This document shows, in pieces, positions 32,511 to 42,900 of a stretch of DNA of 64,000 nt. Below the pieces are notes generated by a model, which was given only the letters and a program-made list of their open reading frames with translations, ran no database searches and had not been told where the DNA came from. Each line of letters opens with the position of its first letter. The first letter of the stretch is position 1. The position numbers and the translations under genes were made by a program. Origin of the DNA: an uncultured Bacteroidales bacterium (GTDB taxonomy: Bacteria > Bacteroidota > Bacteroidia > Bacteroidales > FEN-979); contig CAJBYO010000063.1 in the NCBI GenBank assembly GCA_903959905.1, positions 1 to 64,000 of the forward strand. Reading direction: 5' to 3'.

Positions 32511-35201
32511 ATGATTAAGAAGACATGCAAATTTGTGGCACCGATTATATTGATCAATCTGATCTTGTTCTTTAGCAATGGGTTTTCACAAGGTGTACCA
32601 GACTATAAGAATCCTGCTATTCCTATAGAAACCAGGGTAAAGGACCTTCTGGGAAGAATGACCCCCGAAGAAAAATTTTACCAGCTTTTTATGGTTCCAG
32701 GTGATTTGAGTGCCGGTAAAGAAAAATTCAGATCCGGAATCTTCGGACTGCAGATATCCGCTAAAGGCATGAATAATGATGGTGCCGGCCAGCTTTTAAA
32801 ATCAGATTTATCAGGAAGTGCCGTTCAACTTGCGGCAAAAATCAATCAAATTCAGACTTACTTTAGGGAAGGTACAAGACTTGGCATCCCGATTATTCCT
32901 TTCGAGGAGGCATTGCATGGACTTCTGGCGCCGGGAGCAACCGTTTTCCCTCAGTCCATCGGCCTGGCATCCACGTTTGACCGGGCATTGATGCGCAAGG
33001 TGGCCGGAGCCATAGCCCGGGAAACCAGGTCGCGCGGCATCAGGCAGGTACTGTCTCCTGTTATCAACATAGCGCGCGACGTTCGCTGGGGCCGGACCGA
33101 GGAAACATATGGTGAAGATCCTTACCTGACTTCCGAAATGGGACGCCTTTACATCTCTGAAATGGAATCAGCAGGCATCATTGCGACACCAAAACATTTT
33201 GCGGTAAATTCCGGTGACGGTGGCCGCGACAGTTACCCGATCAACATCAGTGAATATCTCATGGAGGAGATTTATTTTCCAGCTTTCAAAACGGCCATTC
33301 AGCAAGCAAATGCCCGGTCGGTGATGACCGCATATAATTCCTTTGATGGAAGCCCTTGTAGTGCCAGCAACTGGCTTTTAAACACAAAACTGAAGCGTGA
33401 ATGGGGTTTCGGGGGTTTTGTGATTTCGGATGCATGTGCAGTGGGCGGCGCCAACGTATTGCATTTCACGGCCGGAGGATACAGCGAAGCAGGCAAACAG
33501 GCTGTTGAGAATGGGCTGGATGTCATCTTCCAGACTGATATTGATCATGCCTCCCTTTTTTCCGGGCCATTCCTCGACGGAAGTGTTCGCCGGGGTGCAA
33601 TCGACAGCGCAGTAACCAGGGTGCTCCGTGCAAAATTTGAACTCGGCCTGTTTGAAAACCCATATATTGACACAGTTAATTTAACCTCGCAAAAACAGCT
33701 GATGGAGCACCGGGAAACAACTTTGCAGGCTGCCAGGGAATCGATCGTGCTGTTGAAGAATGAAAATGGAATTCTACCCATTTCGCCGAAAGTCAAATCC
33801 ATTGCGGTAATCGGTACGGAGGCCATGGAGACAAGATTTGGAGGATACAGCGGTACAGGAAACGACCCTGTCTCCATATTGGATGGCATCCGGAACACCG
33901 CTCCCGCCGGGATTAAAATATATTACAGCCCGGGATGTGGCAGGACTTTCGGGCAATTTCAAACTGTACCGGCAGACAATCTTTGCTCCTATTCCAACGG
34001 TAAGAAAGCAGCAGGACTGCATGCGGAATATTTTGACAACACCACTTTTGAGGGTTTGCCAAAGGTAGCCAGGAATGATGCCACGATTGATTTCATGTGG
34101 ACCCTGTATCCACCAGACCCATCCCTGCTTTATGACTGGTATTCTGTGCGATGGACGGGCAGCATCGTTTGCAGGTCAACCGGAAAGTTCAGGATCGGTA
34201 TGGAGGGCAATGACGGTTACCGCCTTTACATCAATGGTCTGCTGCTGATTGACAATTGGATAAAAAAGTCGTACGACACCAGGGTAACCGATTTCACATT
34301 TGAAAAGGGGAAAGAATACGACCTCAGAATCGAATACTATGAAAACACGGGCAATGCCAGGCTGAAACTGGTATGGAATGCCGGAATATCAGACACAACA
34401 GCAATATCCATTGAAAAGGCTGTTGAAATCGCAGCAAAATCTGATGTTGCCATTGTCGTTGCCGGGTTTGAGGAAGGTGAATTCAAAGACAGATCATCGC
34501 TGAAACTACCCGGGGGGCAGGAAGACCTTATCAGGGCCGTTGCTTCCACCGGTAAGCCGGTGATAGTGTTACTTTCAGGTGGCAGCGCTGTAACAATGAG
34601 CAACTGGATTAACCAGGTGCAGGGACTGGCAGATATTTGGTATCCCGGTGAGGCAGGCGGCCTGGCGGTTGCAGATGTCATTTTTGGCCGGTATAACCCG
34701 GCAGGCAGGCTCCCGGTTACATTCCCCGTATCGGAGGGGCAATTACCGCTCGTTTACAACCACAAGCCGACAGGACGGGGCGACGACTACGTTGACCTCT
34801 CAGGCATGCCACTTTTCCCTTTTGGCTATGGGTTAAGTTATACCACCTTTGAGTACGGTAACATGAAAATTGACCGGGATACGATCCATCCGGGGGACAG
34901 TGCAATAATCCGATTCACACTGAAAAACACGGGAAAAATTTCCGGTGATGAAGTATACCAGGTATATATCCGCGACGAGCTGGCCTCATTGTCGAGGCCC
35001 GTCGCCGAACTGAAGGCATTTGACCGCATTCGCCTGGAGCCCGGAGAAGAAAAGGAAATCCGGGTATCCGTTATGCCAGACCAACTCTCCATGCTGTACC
35101 TTGACATGAAACGGGTAACGGAACAAGGCAGTTTCAGGGTAATGATCGGAAGTTCATCAAAAGACATCCGCCTCCGGAAACTCCTATACGTCACCAACTA
35201 A
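32511..35201 (+). CDS. GH3 beta-glucosidase-like glycoside hydrolase with PA14 domain
   Basis: An 896-residue exported GH3 enzyme. A signal peptide (about 1-26) is followed by the GH3 N-terminal barrel (about 30-370) with KHFAVNSGDGGRDSYP and the nucleophile aspartate in GGFVISDACAV. The GH3 C-terminal domain is interrupted by a PA14 domain (about 500-640, GLHAEYFDNTTFEGLP to WNAGISDTT), a common insertion that shapes substrate specificity. A fibronectin-III-like C-terminal domain (about 780-890) completes the usual order. The substrate is an oligosaccharide or aryl glycoside with terminal beta-linked glucose or xylose; exact specificity is not readable. No SusC/SusD pair is adjacent. Confidence 0.93.
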   Translation: MIKKTCKFVAPIILINLILFFSNGFSQGVPDYKNPAIPIETRVKDLLGRMTPEEKFYQLFMVPGDLSAGKEKFRSGIFGLQISAKGMNNDGAGQLLKSDLSGSAVQLAAKINQIQTYFREGTRLGIPIIPFEEALHGLLAPGATVFPQSIGLASTFDRALMRKVAGAIARETRSRGIRQVLSPVINIARDVRWGRTEETYGEDPYLTSEMGRLYISEMESAGIIATPKHFAVNSGDGGRDSYPINISEYLMEEIYFPAFKTAIQQANARSVMTAYNSFDGSPCSASNWLLNTKLKREWGFGGFVISDACAVGGANVLHFTAGGYSEAGKQAVENGLDVIFQTDIDHASLFSGPFLDGSVRRGAIDSAVTRVLRAKFELGLFENPYIDTVNLTSQKQLMEHRETTLQAARESIVLLKNENGILPISPKVKSIAVIGTEAMETRFGGYSGTGNDPVSILDGIRNTAPAGIKIYYSPGCGRTFGQFQTVPADNLCSYSNGKKAAGLHAEYFDNTTFEGLPKVARNDATIDFMWTLYPPDPSLLYDWYSVRWTGSIVCRSTGKFRIGMEGNDGYRLYINGLLLIDNWIKKSYDTRVTDFTFEKGKEYDLRIEYYENTGNARLKLVWNAGISDTTAISIEKAVEIAAKSDVAIVVAGFEEGEFKDRSSLKLPGGQEDLIRAVASTGKPVIVLLSGGSAVTMSNWINQVQGLADIWYPGEAGGLAVADVIFGRYNPAGRLPVTFPVSEGQLPLVYNHKPTGRGDDYVDLSGMPLFPFGYGLSYTTFEYGNMKIDRDTIHPGDSAIIRFTLKNTGKISGDEVYQVYIRDELASLSRPVAELKAFDRIRLEPGEEKEIRVSVMPDQLSMLYLDMKRVTEQGSFRVMIGSSSKDIRLRKLLYVTN

Positions 35202-35204
35202 CCT

Positions 35205-35292
35205 TCACTCATCTGCTTACCCGTTCACCTATTCACCCGCTCCTCCGCCTGTCCACTTGTCCGCTAGTCCGCCAGTCCACCCGTTCACCGTT
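35205..35292 (-). repeat. 8-bp degenerate repeat array (copy 4)
   Basis: Units of the GTGARCRG / GYGGACRG family read on the minus strand, starting 4 bases after the GH3 stop and ending 17 bases before the -7 box at 35309. Confidence 0.85.
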
Positions 35293-35308
35293 CTAAACAT
35301 TTTTTTAC

Positions 35309-35316
35309 TATATTTG
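35309..35316 (+). promoter_or_regulatory. -7 box for the lipoprotein gene at 35345
   Basis: TATATTTG matches TAnnTTTG and lies 28 bases before the ATG. Confidence 0.5.
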
Positions 35317-35344
35317 TCTATTCAAACCAAAACAACCCAACACT

Positions 35345-35746
35345 ATGAAAAGCTCAAGCCGTTACATCCTGACTGGTATCCTGTTGTTTGCAATAACTGT
35401 AATGATCACCAGTGGCTGCAAAAAGAAAGTTGATGACCCTGTTCCTGTTTTTTCTTTAACCTATGATTCCGTTGCACTTGTTGCCGGCGGGAAAGGGCTC
35501 CAGTTCAAAGCAACCTGCACCAACAATGGTGTGAACATGGCCAAGGTGGTCATTACCAACCCCACCGCCGGGCTCAGTATCTATGAATTTAACGGAGCGG
35601 CCTATGGCAAAAACGTACAGTTCGGCCTCCAGGCAGATGCGACAGCATACATTAAGCAAAAGGGGACATGGAAGTTCAGCCTTACCGGCAGTAGTTCAGA
35701 AGGTACAGCCTTTGCTGTTGAGGCATCTGTGGCAGTTGCTTATTAA
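35345..35746 (+). CDS. Small lipoprotein of unknown function
   Basis: A 133-residue lipoprotein with a long signal peptide and lipobox ITSGC (Cys 25) followed by KKK. The mature domain is a single Ig-like beta sandwich by appearance (VALVAGGKGLQFKATCTNNG, GTWKFSLTGSSSEGTAFAVE). I do not recognise a family. It has its own -7 box and is followed by osmC after 50 bases. Confidence 0.75.
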   Translation: MKSSSRYILTGILLFAITVMITSGCKKKVDDPVPVFSLTYDSVALVAGGKGLQFKATCTNNGVNMAKVVITNPTAGLSIYEFNGAAYGKNVQFGLQADATAYIKQKGTWKFSLTGSSSEGTAFAVEASVAVAY

Positions 35747-35796
35747 GCTTTTGCCAGCCCCGAAGAAGTTATCACCGATTGATCATATCTAAGAAC

Positions 35797-36204
35797 ATGC
35801 CGACCATTGAAACCATTTACCTCGGAGGGCTTCGGACTGAAGCAACCCATATCCTGTCAGGGACCAGGCTGATTACCGATGCCCCTACCGACAACCAGGG
35901 CCGTGGAGAATATTTCTCCCCTACCGATCTCGTTGCCAATGCATTGGGAACCTGCATGGTCACCATCATGGGCATTGCATCGCGGACACATGATTTTAAC
36001 ATTGACGGGGCCAAACTGGTCATTACTAAGGTCATGACCCAGGAACCGCCCAGGAAAATTGCCGAAATCATCATCGATATCACATTTCCATCTGATTACC
36101 CTGAAAAGGTGAAGAAAATCATAGAGTTTACTGTCAAAAACTGCCCTGTTGCCTTAAGTCTGCACCCTGATGTGAAGCAGACTGTGATGCTGCACTATTC
36201 CTGA
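35797..36204 (+). CDS. OsmC family protein (putative peroxide-reducing)
   Basis: A 135-residue OsmC/Ohr-family protein. The frame opens at 35779, but the ATG at 35797 (MPTIETIYLGGLRTEATH) fits the family start. The two redox cysteines are in LGTCMVTIMGI and VKNCPVALSLHPDV, as in OsmC proteins that reduce organic hydroperoxides. SPTDLVANALGTC is the usual context of the first. It is a short YhfA-like type. Reductant and substrate cannot be told. Confidence 0.9.
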   Translation: MPTIETIYLGGLRTEATHILSGTRLITDAPTDNQGRGEYFSPTDLVANALGTCMVTIMGIASRTHDFNIDGAKLVITKVMTQEPPRKIAEIIIDITFPSDYPEKVKKIIEFTVKNCPVALSLHPDVKQTVMLHYS

Positions 36205-36433
36205 CAATTTAAATCCAGGGGTTATAACGGTGGTTATAAATACCCGGATAGACCCGGGAAAACCAACATCTCCTGAATTTTTAACGGCAGCATACTTTAA
36301 AGATGTGTTTTATCGTTATTTATTCTCAAAAACGATGATTCCCATGTGGTGACATTTACTCCCTGAATACCTTCCATCCTTTTCACAGCTTTGGAAAATC
36401 AGGTTTAAATAATCATTAACCAAAACACCACGT

Positions 36434-37267
36434 ATGAAAACCACAAGGATCATCACCGGTTTGCTGCTTATTGCAGGAATGACTGCCTTTGTTACGGGCT
36501 GCAAAAAAGAATCCAACTCCAAAACAACCGAAAAAGACACGGCCACAGCCCAGAATAACTTCATGGCTGAAGCTGCGTTTGACAATGCCACCCAATGGTC
36601 AGACCAGGCTATGGCCGGCCGGGGACTGAAATCCACACTCAACGATACCGTGTATTTGGGCACTTGTGTGCTTGCCACACTTGATCTTACAACAATGCCT
36701 TATAAACTGGTTATTGATTTCGGGCAGTCAAACTGCCAATGCAACGACCTCAAGTACCGCCGCGGTAAGATCATAGTTCAGTTCACAGGTAGTTACTGGG
36801 CTACCGGAACAGTCATCACCTATTCTTTTGACAACTATTATATTAACGACAACCAAATCCTGGGCACCAAAGTCGTAACAAACAAAGGACGTAATGCACA
36901 AAACAACCTGTGGTGGGAAACCGTTGTTAACGGGTCTGTCGTAAAGGCCAACAACGGAGGCACCTTTACATGGAATTCAACAAGGGAGCATGAATGGGCA
37001 TCGGGTGAATCAACTCTTTTTCAGTGGTGGGATGATGTTTACCTGGTTACCGGCTCTGCTTCAGGTACCGGAACCGACGGTAAGACATACACCATCACCA
37101 TTACAAATCCGTTGATGAAGAAACTGAACTGTGAATGGATCGCAAGCGGAACAATGAACATTCAGATACAGGATATTCCTCTCATAACACTGGATTACGG
37201 CAACGGGACATGCGACAACTTCGCAACAGCCACTGTAAACGGACAGAGTTATGTGGTAAATTTGTAA
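36434..37267 (+). CDS. Bacteroidota lipoprotein of unknown function
   Basis: A 277-residue lipoprotein with signal peptide MKTTRIITGLLLIAGMTAFV and lipobox TGC followed by KKE. The mature part has an acidic, Lys/Thr-rich linker and then beta-rich sequence with three cysteine-containing patches (LGTCVLATL, QSNCQCNDL, GNGTCDNF) that could form disulfides or bind metal. TITITNPLMKKLNCEWIASG resembles strands of repetitive outer-surface proteins. I know of related lipoproteins in Bacteroidota but no function. A 229-base gap before it shows no promoter box of the TAnnTTTG kind. Confidence 0.75.
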   Translation: MKTTRIITGLLLIAGMTAFVTGCKKESNSKTTEKDTATAQNNFMAEAAFDNATQWSDQAMAGRGLKSTLNDTVYLGTCVLATLDLTTMPYKLVIDFGQSNCQCNDLKYRRGKIIVQFTGSYWATGTVITYSFDNYYINDNQILGTKVVTNKGRNAQNNLWWETVVNGSVVKANNGGTFTWNSTREHEWASGESTLFQWWDDVYLVTGSASGTGTDGKTYTITITNPLMKKLNCEWIASGTMNIQIQDIPLITLDYGNGTCDNFATATVNGQSYVVNL

Positions 37268-37314
37268 GAGTCAACTGTACTGCAGGGGCTATCTCCTTTT
37301 AAATTCATCCGGAA

Positions 37315-37446
37315 TCAGGAATTTTCTGTATTGCGCAACTCTCTTTCAAGAAAGTAATTCAACGCAGTACGGAGCGCAGCGATCGCTGCAATCAATTCAA
37401 TAATTTGTGCGAGGGAAAGGGTGACCTCTTTTATGATTGTTTCCAT
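37315..37446 (-). CDS. Possible small protein resembling the C-terminus of DUF1622 proteins
   Basis: A 43-residue frame from ATG at 37446 to TGA at 37315, in an otherwise empty gap on the opposite strand. Its end, AAIAALRTALNYFLERE, resembles the C-terminal helix of DUF1622 membrane proteins. An in-frame TGA shortly upstream excludes a longer N-terminus. It could be a real small helical protein or a relic of a DUF1622 gene; no promoter box is seen. Confidence 0.4.
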   Translation of the reverse strand: METIIKEVTLSLAQIIELIAAIAALRTALNYFLERELRNTENS

Positions 37447-37530
37447 TAATTCTCAGGTTTATTTATGGATTACATTTTGCCCCGGAATTTCAACTCAACC
37501 GGTTCTTCTCAACCTATCGGTGTTATTGAT

Positions 37531-37538
37531 TATCTTTG
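37531..37538 (+). promoter_or_regulatory. -7 box directly before a TonB receptor start codon
   Basis: TATCTTTG matches TAnnTTTG, and the ATG at 37545 is only 6 bases after it, so transcription would begin at or next to the start codon. Confidence 0.45.
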
Positions 37539-37544
37539 CAACCT

Positions 37545-39896
37545 ATGTCAAAGGTAAAAAGAAATACATTGTGGCTCTTACTGGCTGTTTTCTTGATTGT
37601 CATTTCCAGTACCGTTTTTTCCCAGGTATCTCTTTCCGGCAAAGTCACCGACTATGAAACCGGTGAATCACTTCCGGGTGCTACCCTGTTTATCCCGGAC
37701 CTTAAAACAGGGGTATCATCGGATATAAACGGAATCTACCGGTTTACGGCCCTGCCCCGGGGTACCCTGCTCATCCAGGTAAGTTATGTCGGATATGGTG
37801 CGCAAAGTACCCTGGTGGATCTCAGAAAGATATCCAACCTGGATTTCAGGTTGTCTGAAAAAGCAATTGAGGCGCAGGAAGTCGTCATTACGGGTAGTGG
37901 CATCTCCACCGACAACAGCAGGAGCAGTATCACCATCACGCCCATCCGCAAAGCAGAACTGCTGACAACACCGTCAACCAACATCATTGCTGCGATCTCC
38001 TCTGTTCCGGGTCTTTCAGAAATCACGACCGGCGGGGACATTTCAAAACCTGTTATCCGCGGACTCAGCTACAACCACGTGGTTACATTGAACGAAGGAG
38101 TGAGGCAGGAAGGCCAGCAGTGGGGAGACGAACACGGTGTGGAAATTGACCAGTTCTCAGCCGACAGGATTGAGGTGCTGAAAGGCCCTGCGAGCCTTTT
38201 TTATGGCTCCGATGCCATGGGCGGTGTGATCAACATCCTTGAACCGATCCATGCCCCGTTGAACACCATTCGCGGGGAAGCAGCCAGCCAGTTTGCCACG
38301 AACAACATGATGACAAACAGCACCGTGATGCTGGAAGGAAATCAACAAGGTTTTACCTGGAGGGCAAGGGTCAGTTATAAAAATGCAGCTTCCTACAAGT
38401 CGCCACCTGAATATGTTTACAATTCTTGTTTCAACGAACTGAATTACAGTGCGATGATTGGTCTGAACCGTAAATGGGGATATTCTCATCTTCATTTCAG
38501 CCGTTATGATGCAACGATTGGAATGATCGATGGAACACGCGACAGTACAAACGGGCAATTTGTCAACCTGAACGGGGAAATCGTTTCAACAGCATTGACA
38601 AAAAGTCGTGTTCCCGATCTGCCGTTCCAGCATGTCATGCACAACAAGGTCACATCGGTATCCAACTTTATCATCGGGAGAAGCCAGGTGAGGCTGAACC
38701 TTGGTTACCAGGACAATGACAGGCAGGAATTTGCCACTGACAATCATGAGCCGTCGCTTTGGATGAATCTCAATACCTGGACCTATGACATGAAATATAC
38801 CCATTTGTTTACGGGGGATGTGGAACTGGTGACCGGAATCGGTGGCATGACGCAATCAAATGCAAATAAAGGCAGTGAATATCTTATTCCCGCCTACCAG
38901 TTGAGTAATGGCGGAGCTTTTGTTTATCTGAAGAAATCATGGAATAAATGGACTGTCAATGCCGGTGTGCGCTACGATGTAAGCTGGCTTAACGGAAAAT
39001 CACTTTATCTGGACAGTCTTGGAAACCCTTCGATAAAAGGTGACACCGTCTTCGCGGGATTCAAAAATTCATTCGGGGCTTTCAGCGGGTCATCCGGTTT
39101 CACATTCGCTGCATCAAAGGTATTCAACTTCAAATTAAACGTCGGATCGGGTTTCAGGGCTCCGAACATAGCCGAACTGGGCTCAAATGGCGTCCATGAA
39201 GGAACCGACAGGTATGAGATAGGAAACCCGCTCCTGAAGCCGGAGCACAGCATTCAAATTGACGGCGAAATTACCGGAAACTGGAGCTGGCTCAGGGTAA
39301 CGTTCAACGGATACTATAACTACATTTCAAATTATATTTACCAGCGGAATATTAACCTGGAAACTGTAACCAAGGACGGACAGAACTACAGGGTATACCG
39401 GTTCGTCCAGGGAAACTCCGTACTGAAAGGTTTTGAGCTGGAAATTGACATACACCCTATTGACCAGTTGCATTTTGAGAACAGCCTTGACTTTGTTGTG
39501 GGCACCAACGAAACAACCGGGACTCCCCTGCCCTTAATCCCGGCCCTTCATACTGTTCATAAACTGCGTTGGAATTTCACAACCGGGAAACAAAGCGTCT
39601 TTTCTGAGCCCTATGTTGAAATCGGGGGGCAAATCCATCTGGCACAGGACAGGATAGACACTTTTGAGACCACCACTCCCGGCTATTTCATGCTTGACGC
39701 TTCTGCAGGCACAAAACTCAGGGTTGCAAAGCAATACTGGACCTTATTTATCTCCGGAAGCAATCTTACCAATACCAAATACTTTGACCATCTCAGTCGT
39801 TTAAAGGAACTTGGCATCTACAATCCCGGATGGGGCATTACCGTGGGAGTGGTAGTTCCATTCGGTATTTATGAAAAAGATAGTCCTGGTAATTGA
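37545..39896 (+). CDS. TonB-dependent outer-membrane receptor
   Basis: A 783-residue receptor. A TTG at 37536 extends the frame, but the ATG at 37545 opens the signal peptide (MSKVKRNTLWLLLAVFLIVI) and is preferred. A CarboxypepD-like domain (about 30-110) is followed by the plug (VVITGSGIS, GGDISKPVIRGLSYNHVVTL, LKGPASLFYGSDAMGGVINI) and a 22-strand barrel ending ITVGVVVPFGIYEK. The plug sequence RQEGQQWGDEHGVEID, rich in His and acidic residues, and the FRAPNIAEL motif resemble metal or metal-complex receptors such as ZnuD-like ones, but the ligand is not certain. It is convergent with the RND operon, 20 bases from its stop. Confidence 0.87.
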   Translation: MSKVKRNTLWLLLAVFLIVISSTVFSQVSLSGKVTDYETGESLPGATLFIPDLKTGVSSDINGIYRFTALPRGTLLIQVSYVGYGAQSTLVDLRKISNLDFRLSEKAIEAQEVVITGSGISTDNSRSSITITPIRKAELLTTPSTNIIAAISSVPGLSEITTGGDISKPVIRGLSYNHVVTLNEGVRQEGQQWGDEHGVEIDQFSADRIEVLKGPASLFYGSDAMGGVINILEPIHAPLNTIRGEAASQFATNNMMTNSTVMLEGNQQGFTWRARVSYKNAASYKSPPEYVYNSCFNELNYSAMIGLNRKWGYSHLHFSRYDATIGMIDGTRDSTNGQFVNLNGEIVSTALTKSRVPDLPFQHVMHNKVTSVSNFIIGRSQVRLNLGYQDNDRQEFATDNHEPSLWMNLNTWTYDMKYTHLFTGDVELVTGIGGMTQSNANKGSEYLIPAYQLSNGGAFVYLKKSWNKWTVNAGVRYDVSWLNGKSLYLDSLGNPSIKGDTVFAGFKNSFGAFSGSSGFTFAASKVFNFKLNVGSGFRAPNIAELGSNGVHEGTDRYEIGNPLLKPEHSIQIDGEITGNWSWLRVTFNGYYNYISNYIYQRNINLETVTKDGQNYRVYRFVQGNSVLKGFELEIDIHPIDQLHFENSLDFVVGTNETTGTPLPLIPALHTVHKLRWNFTTGKQSVFSEPYVEIGGQIHLAQDRIDTFETTTPGYFMLDASAGTKLRVAKQYWTLFISGSNLTNTKYFDHLSRLKELGIYNPGWGITVGVVVPFGIYEKDSPGN

Positions 39897-39916
39897 CAAA
39901 ATTGTTTCAGGTTATT

Positions 39917-42900
39917 TCATCCCAGTTTTGGCGGCATAAGTTTATACACAACCGGGGTGAAAATCCTTGACAGCAGCGTGGAGCTGATCAGGCCGCCAAT
40001 GATAACAATGGCCAACGGGGAAATCAGCGGATTGGTTGAAATGGCGATCGGCATCAACCCCCCGATTGCCGTGAGCGAAGTCAGAATAATCGGCAGGAAC
40101 CGGATCTCGGAGGCACTGCGTATCGCCTCCTCCAGGGGTGTTCCCTCCTTCCGCATCTGGTTCGTGAAGTCAACCAGCAGGATGGTGTTTTTCACCTCAA
40201 TCCCGGCAAGGGCGATCAGCCCTACAATGGCAACAAATGACACAGAGTTGCCCGTAAGCCAGAGTGCTGTCATGGCTCCTACAAGTCCGAGCGGAATCAC
40301 AGAAAGTACGATCAGCATGTTTCTGAATGACTTGAAAAGCAGGATCAGCACTGCAATAAACAGGAATGTGGCAACAATGATAATACCCATGAATCCGCCG
40401 AACGATTCCTGCCTGCTTTCAAATTCACCTCCCATGGCATAGGAATACCCGGCAGGAAGGGGGAACTGGTCCATTTTGCGGATGACCTCCGTGTTCATAT
40501 TGTCGCTGAGATATCCCTTTTGTACGAAAGCCGTGATGGAAACAGTCCTGTCTTTATTGTAATGGTTGATGGTCAATGGAGAGGCCTCCAGCTGCAGGCT
40601 TGCAATCTGAGCAAGCGGGACGGCTGTTCCTGCCACACTGTTCACATAAAGATTGTCAAAAACATTCAGTTCTGGCCTTCCGGAATGCGGAGTTCCTACC
40701 AGGATGTCAAAACTCGTTCCTGATTCGTTGGTGAACTTGCCGCTTTTTAAACCTGCCACGGCCATTCTCACTGTTCGCCCGATATTTACGGTTGGTACGC
40801 CGAGCTGCAGAGCTTTATCCTTATTTACGCTGACAACAATATCGGTTTTCAGGTTGCTTACCGGGTTATTAACATACATGGTGCCCTTTGTCTCCTTTAG
40901 CAAAAGTTCAACATCTCCGGCAAGATGGCGCAAGGTATCCAGGTTGTCTCCAAAAAGCCTGATTTCCACCGGCGCAAGAACCGGCGGACCCTGTTCAAAA
41001 TTTTTGACCTCCACGCGGGCACCGGGATAAGGAGTCCATTTATTTCGGAGCTTTTCGATAAGTTCCAGTTTTTTCTTCGCCGTGGTGTGCTGGTCGAGTT
41101 GCACGAATATCTCTGCAAAATCATTGTGCAGGTTGGCCTGGATCACATTGTAGTAAACCTGTGGATTACCCTTGCCAATGTTTGCCGCAAAGTATTTCAC
41201 TTCGGGTATCGCTTTCAGTTCTTTCTCAATATTCCTGGTTACAGAATCGGTGTATGGCAGACCGGATTGCAAAGGTGTAACAATACGGATAAGGAACTGC
41301 GGCTTTTCCGAGGCCGGGAAGAGGCTGAAACCAATAACTTTAAACAGGCCAAGCGATCCTGCAAACAGTATCCCGGCAATACCGACCGTAACCCACGGCC
41401 TTGCCAATGCCCTGTTCAGGGTTTTGGCATAGGCACCGCTGATCAGCAACCGTTTCATGCCCCTCATGAAAATATTGCCCTCGGAAGGCCCGCTGGATTC
41501 CTTTAATATCCAGCCGGATACCAGTGGAATAATCGTCAGAGAAACAACCATGGAGGCTAGCACACACATCATGACCGCCATCGGGAGCCCCCGGATGAAA
41601 TCCCCGGATGCTTCAGGAAGAAATGCCAGCGGCAAAAATGCGATGACGAGGGTGACCGTGCATCCAACCACGGCAAGGCCAATCTGGTTGGTAGCCTTCA
41701 GGATGGCCTCTTTACGCGAAAACCCCTGCAACATCCATCGTTCTATATTCTCAATCACAACAATGCTGTCGTCAACCAGGAGTCCGAGGGCCACCACAAG
41801 GCCGACAATACTCAATTGGGTAAGGGTAAAGCCAGTAACGTTGAGCAGAATGATCCCAATTGCCAGGGAAAGCGGAATGGATATCATGACCACCAGGGAA
41901 GAGCGAAAACCAAGCGGCAACAGTGTGATAGAAACAAGGAGGATGGCTATCAGGAAATCGGTGCCCAAACCGGTAAGCCTTTTATTGACATTGTCGGCCT
42001 GGTCAAAATTCTGCACCAGGTCAATGGAAGGAGGCAAACTCTTTTTAAATTGCTCAATTACAGGCAAATATGCTTTCTGTGTTGCAGCGATGTTCTCCCC
42101 TGCTTTCTGGGCTGCAACGACAAAAACACACCGGTGTCCGTTAAGCCTTGTGATATAATCATCAGACGCCAGGTCCTGGTATACGTCGGCAATGTCACGC
42201 AGATATATGTTTCGTCCGTTGGATGAGTAAACAATGGTATTCCTGATCTCTTCCGCGTTCCGGAATTTTGCGCTTGTTTTAACATTATAAGATTTATTCC
42301 CTGCTTCTATGCTCCCGCCGGGAATGGCTGACAATTCACTTTGAATAGCCCCGAACACGGCGTTTAACGGCAGGTTCATGTGGGCCATTTTCTCCGGGTG
42401 AACGTCAACGCGAACCAACTGCTCATCAAGCCCGTGTATCTCGACATTCTTCAGGGAATGAACCTTTTCAAGGCGGTCCTGCAGGTCTTCCGCGGTTTTC
42501 CTGAGCTTTCCCGACTGTACGTTTTCCGACACCAGGGCAATCTGGATCACATTTACACTGGAGGGGGTGAATTTCTGCACGTCTATGCTGGCAATCTCCT
42601 GCGGGAGATCCTTGGCCATTCCATTCACCTCCCTGACCAGTTCCTGGTACTTGTCGTCAACCTTGCTGCCATAGTTGTATTCAACGTTTATTACTGCAAT
42701 TCCGTCGCCGATACTGCTTTTTATGCGCTTGATATCTTCCAGTCCGTAAATCTTTTTCTCAAGCGGATCCACAACCAGTTCTTCCATATCCTTCGGACTT
42801 GTTCCGGGGTAAATGACCACGACAGGAAATTGCGGGAACTGTAATTCCGGATCTTCCGACCGGGGCATATTCATGATGGTGGTGATTCCCAATACTACAA

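Noticed and set aside
36240..36262. CCCGG/CCGGG hairpin after osmC as a terminator
   Set aside because: The stem is only 5 bp and no T-run follows.
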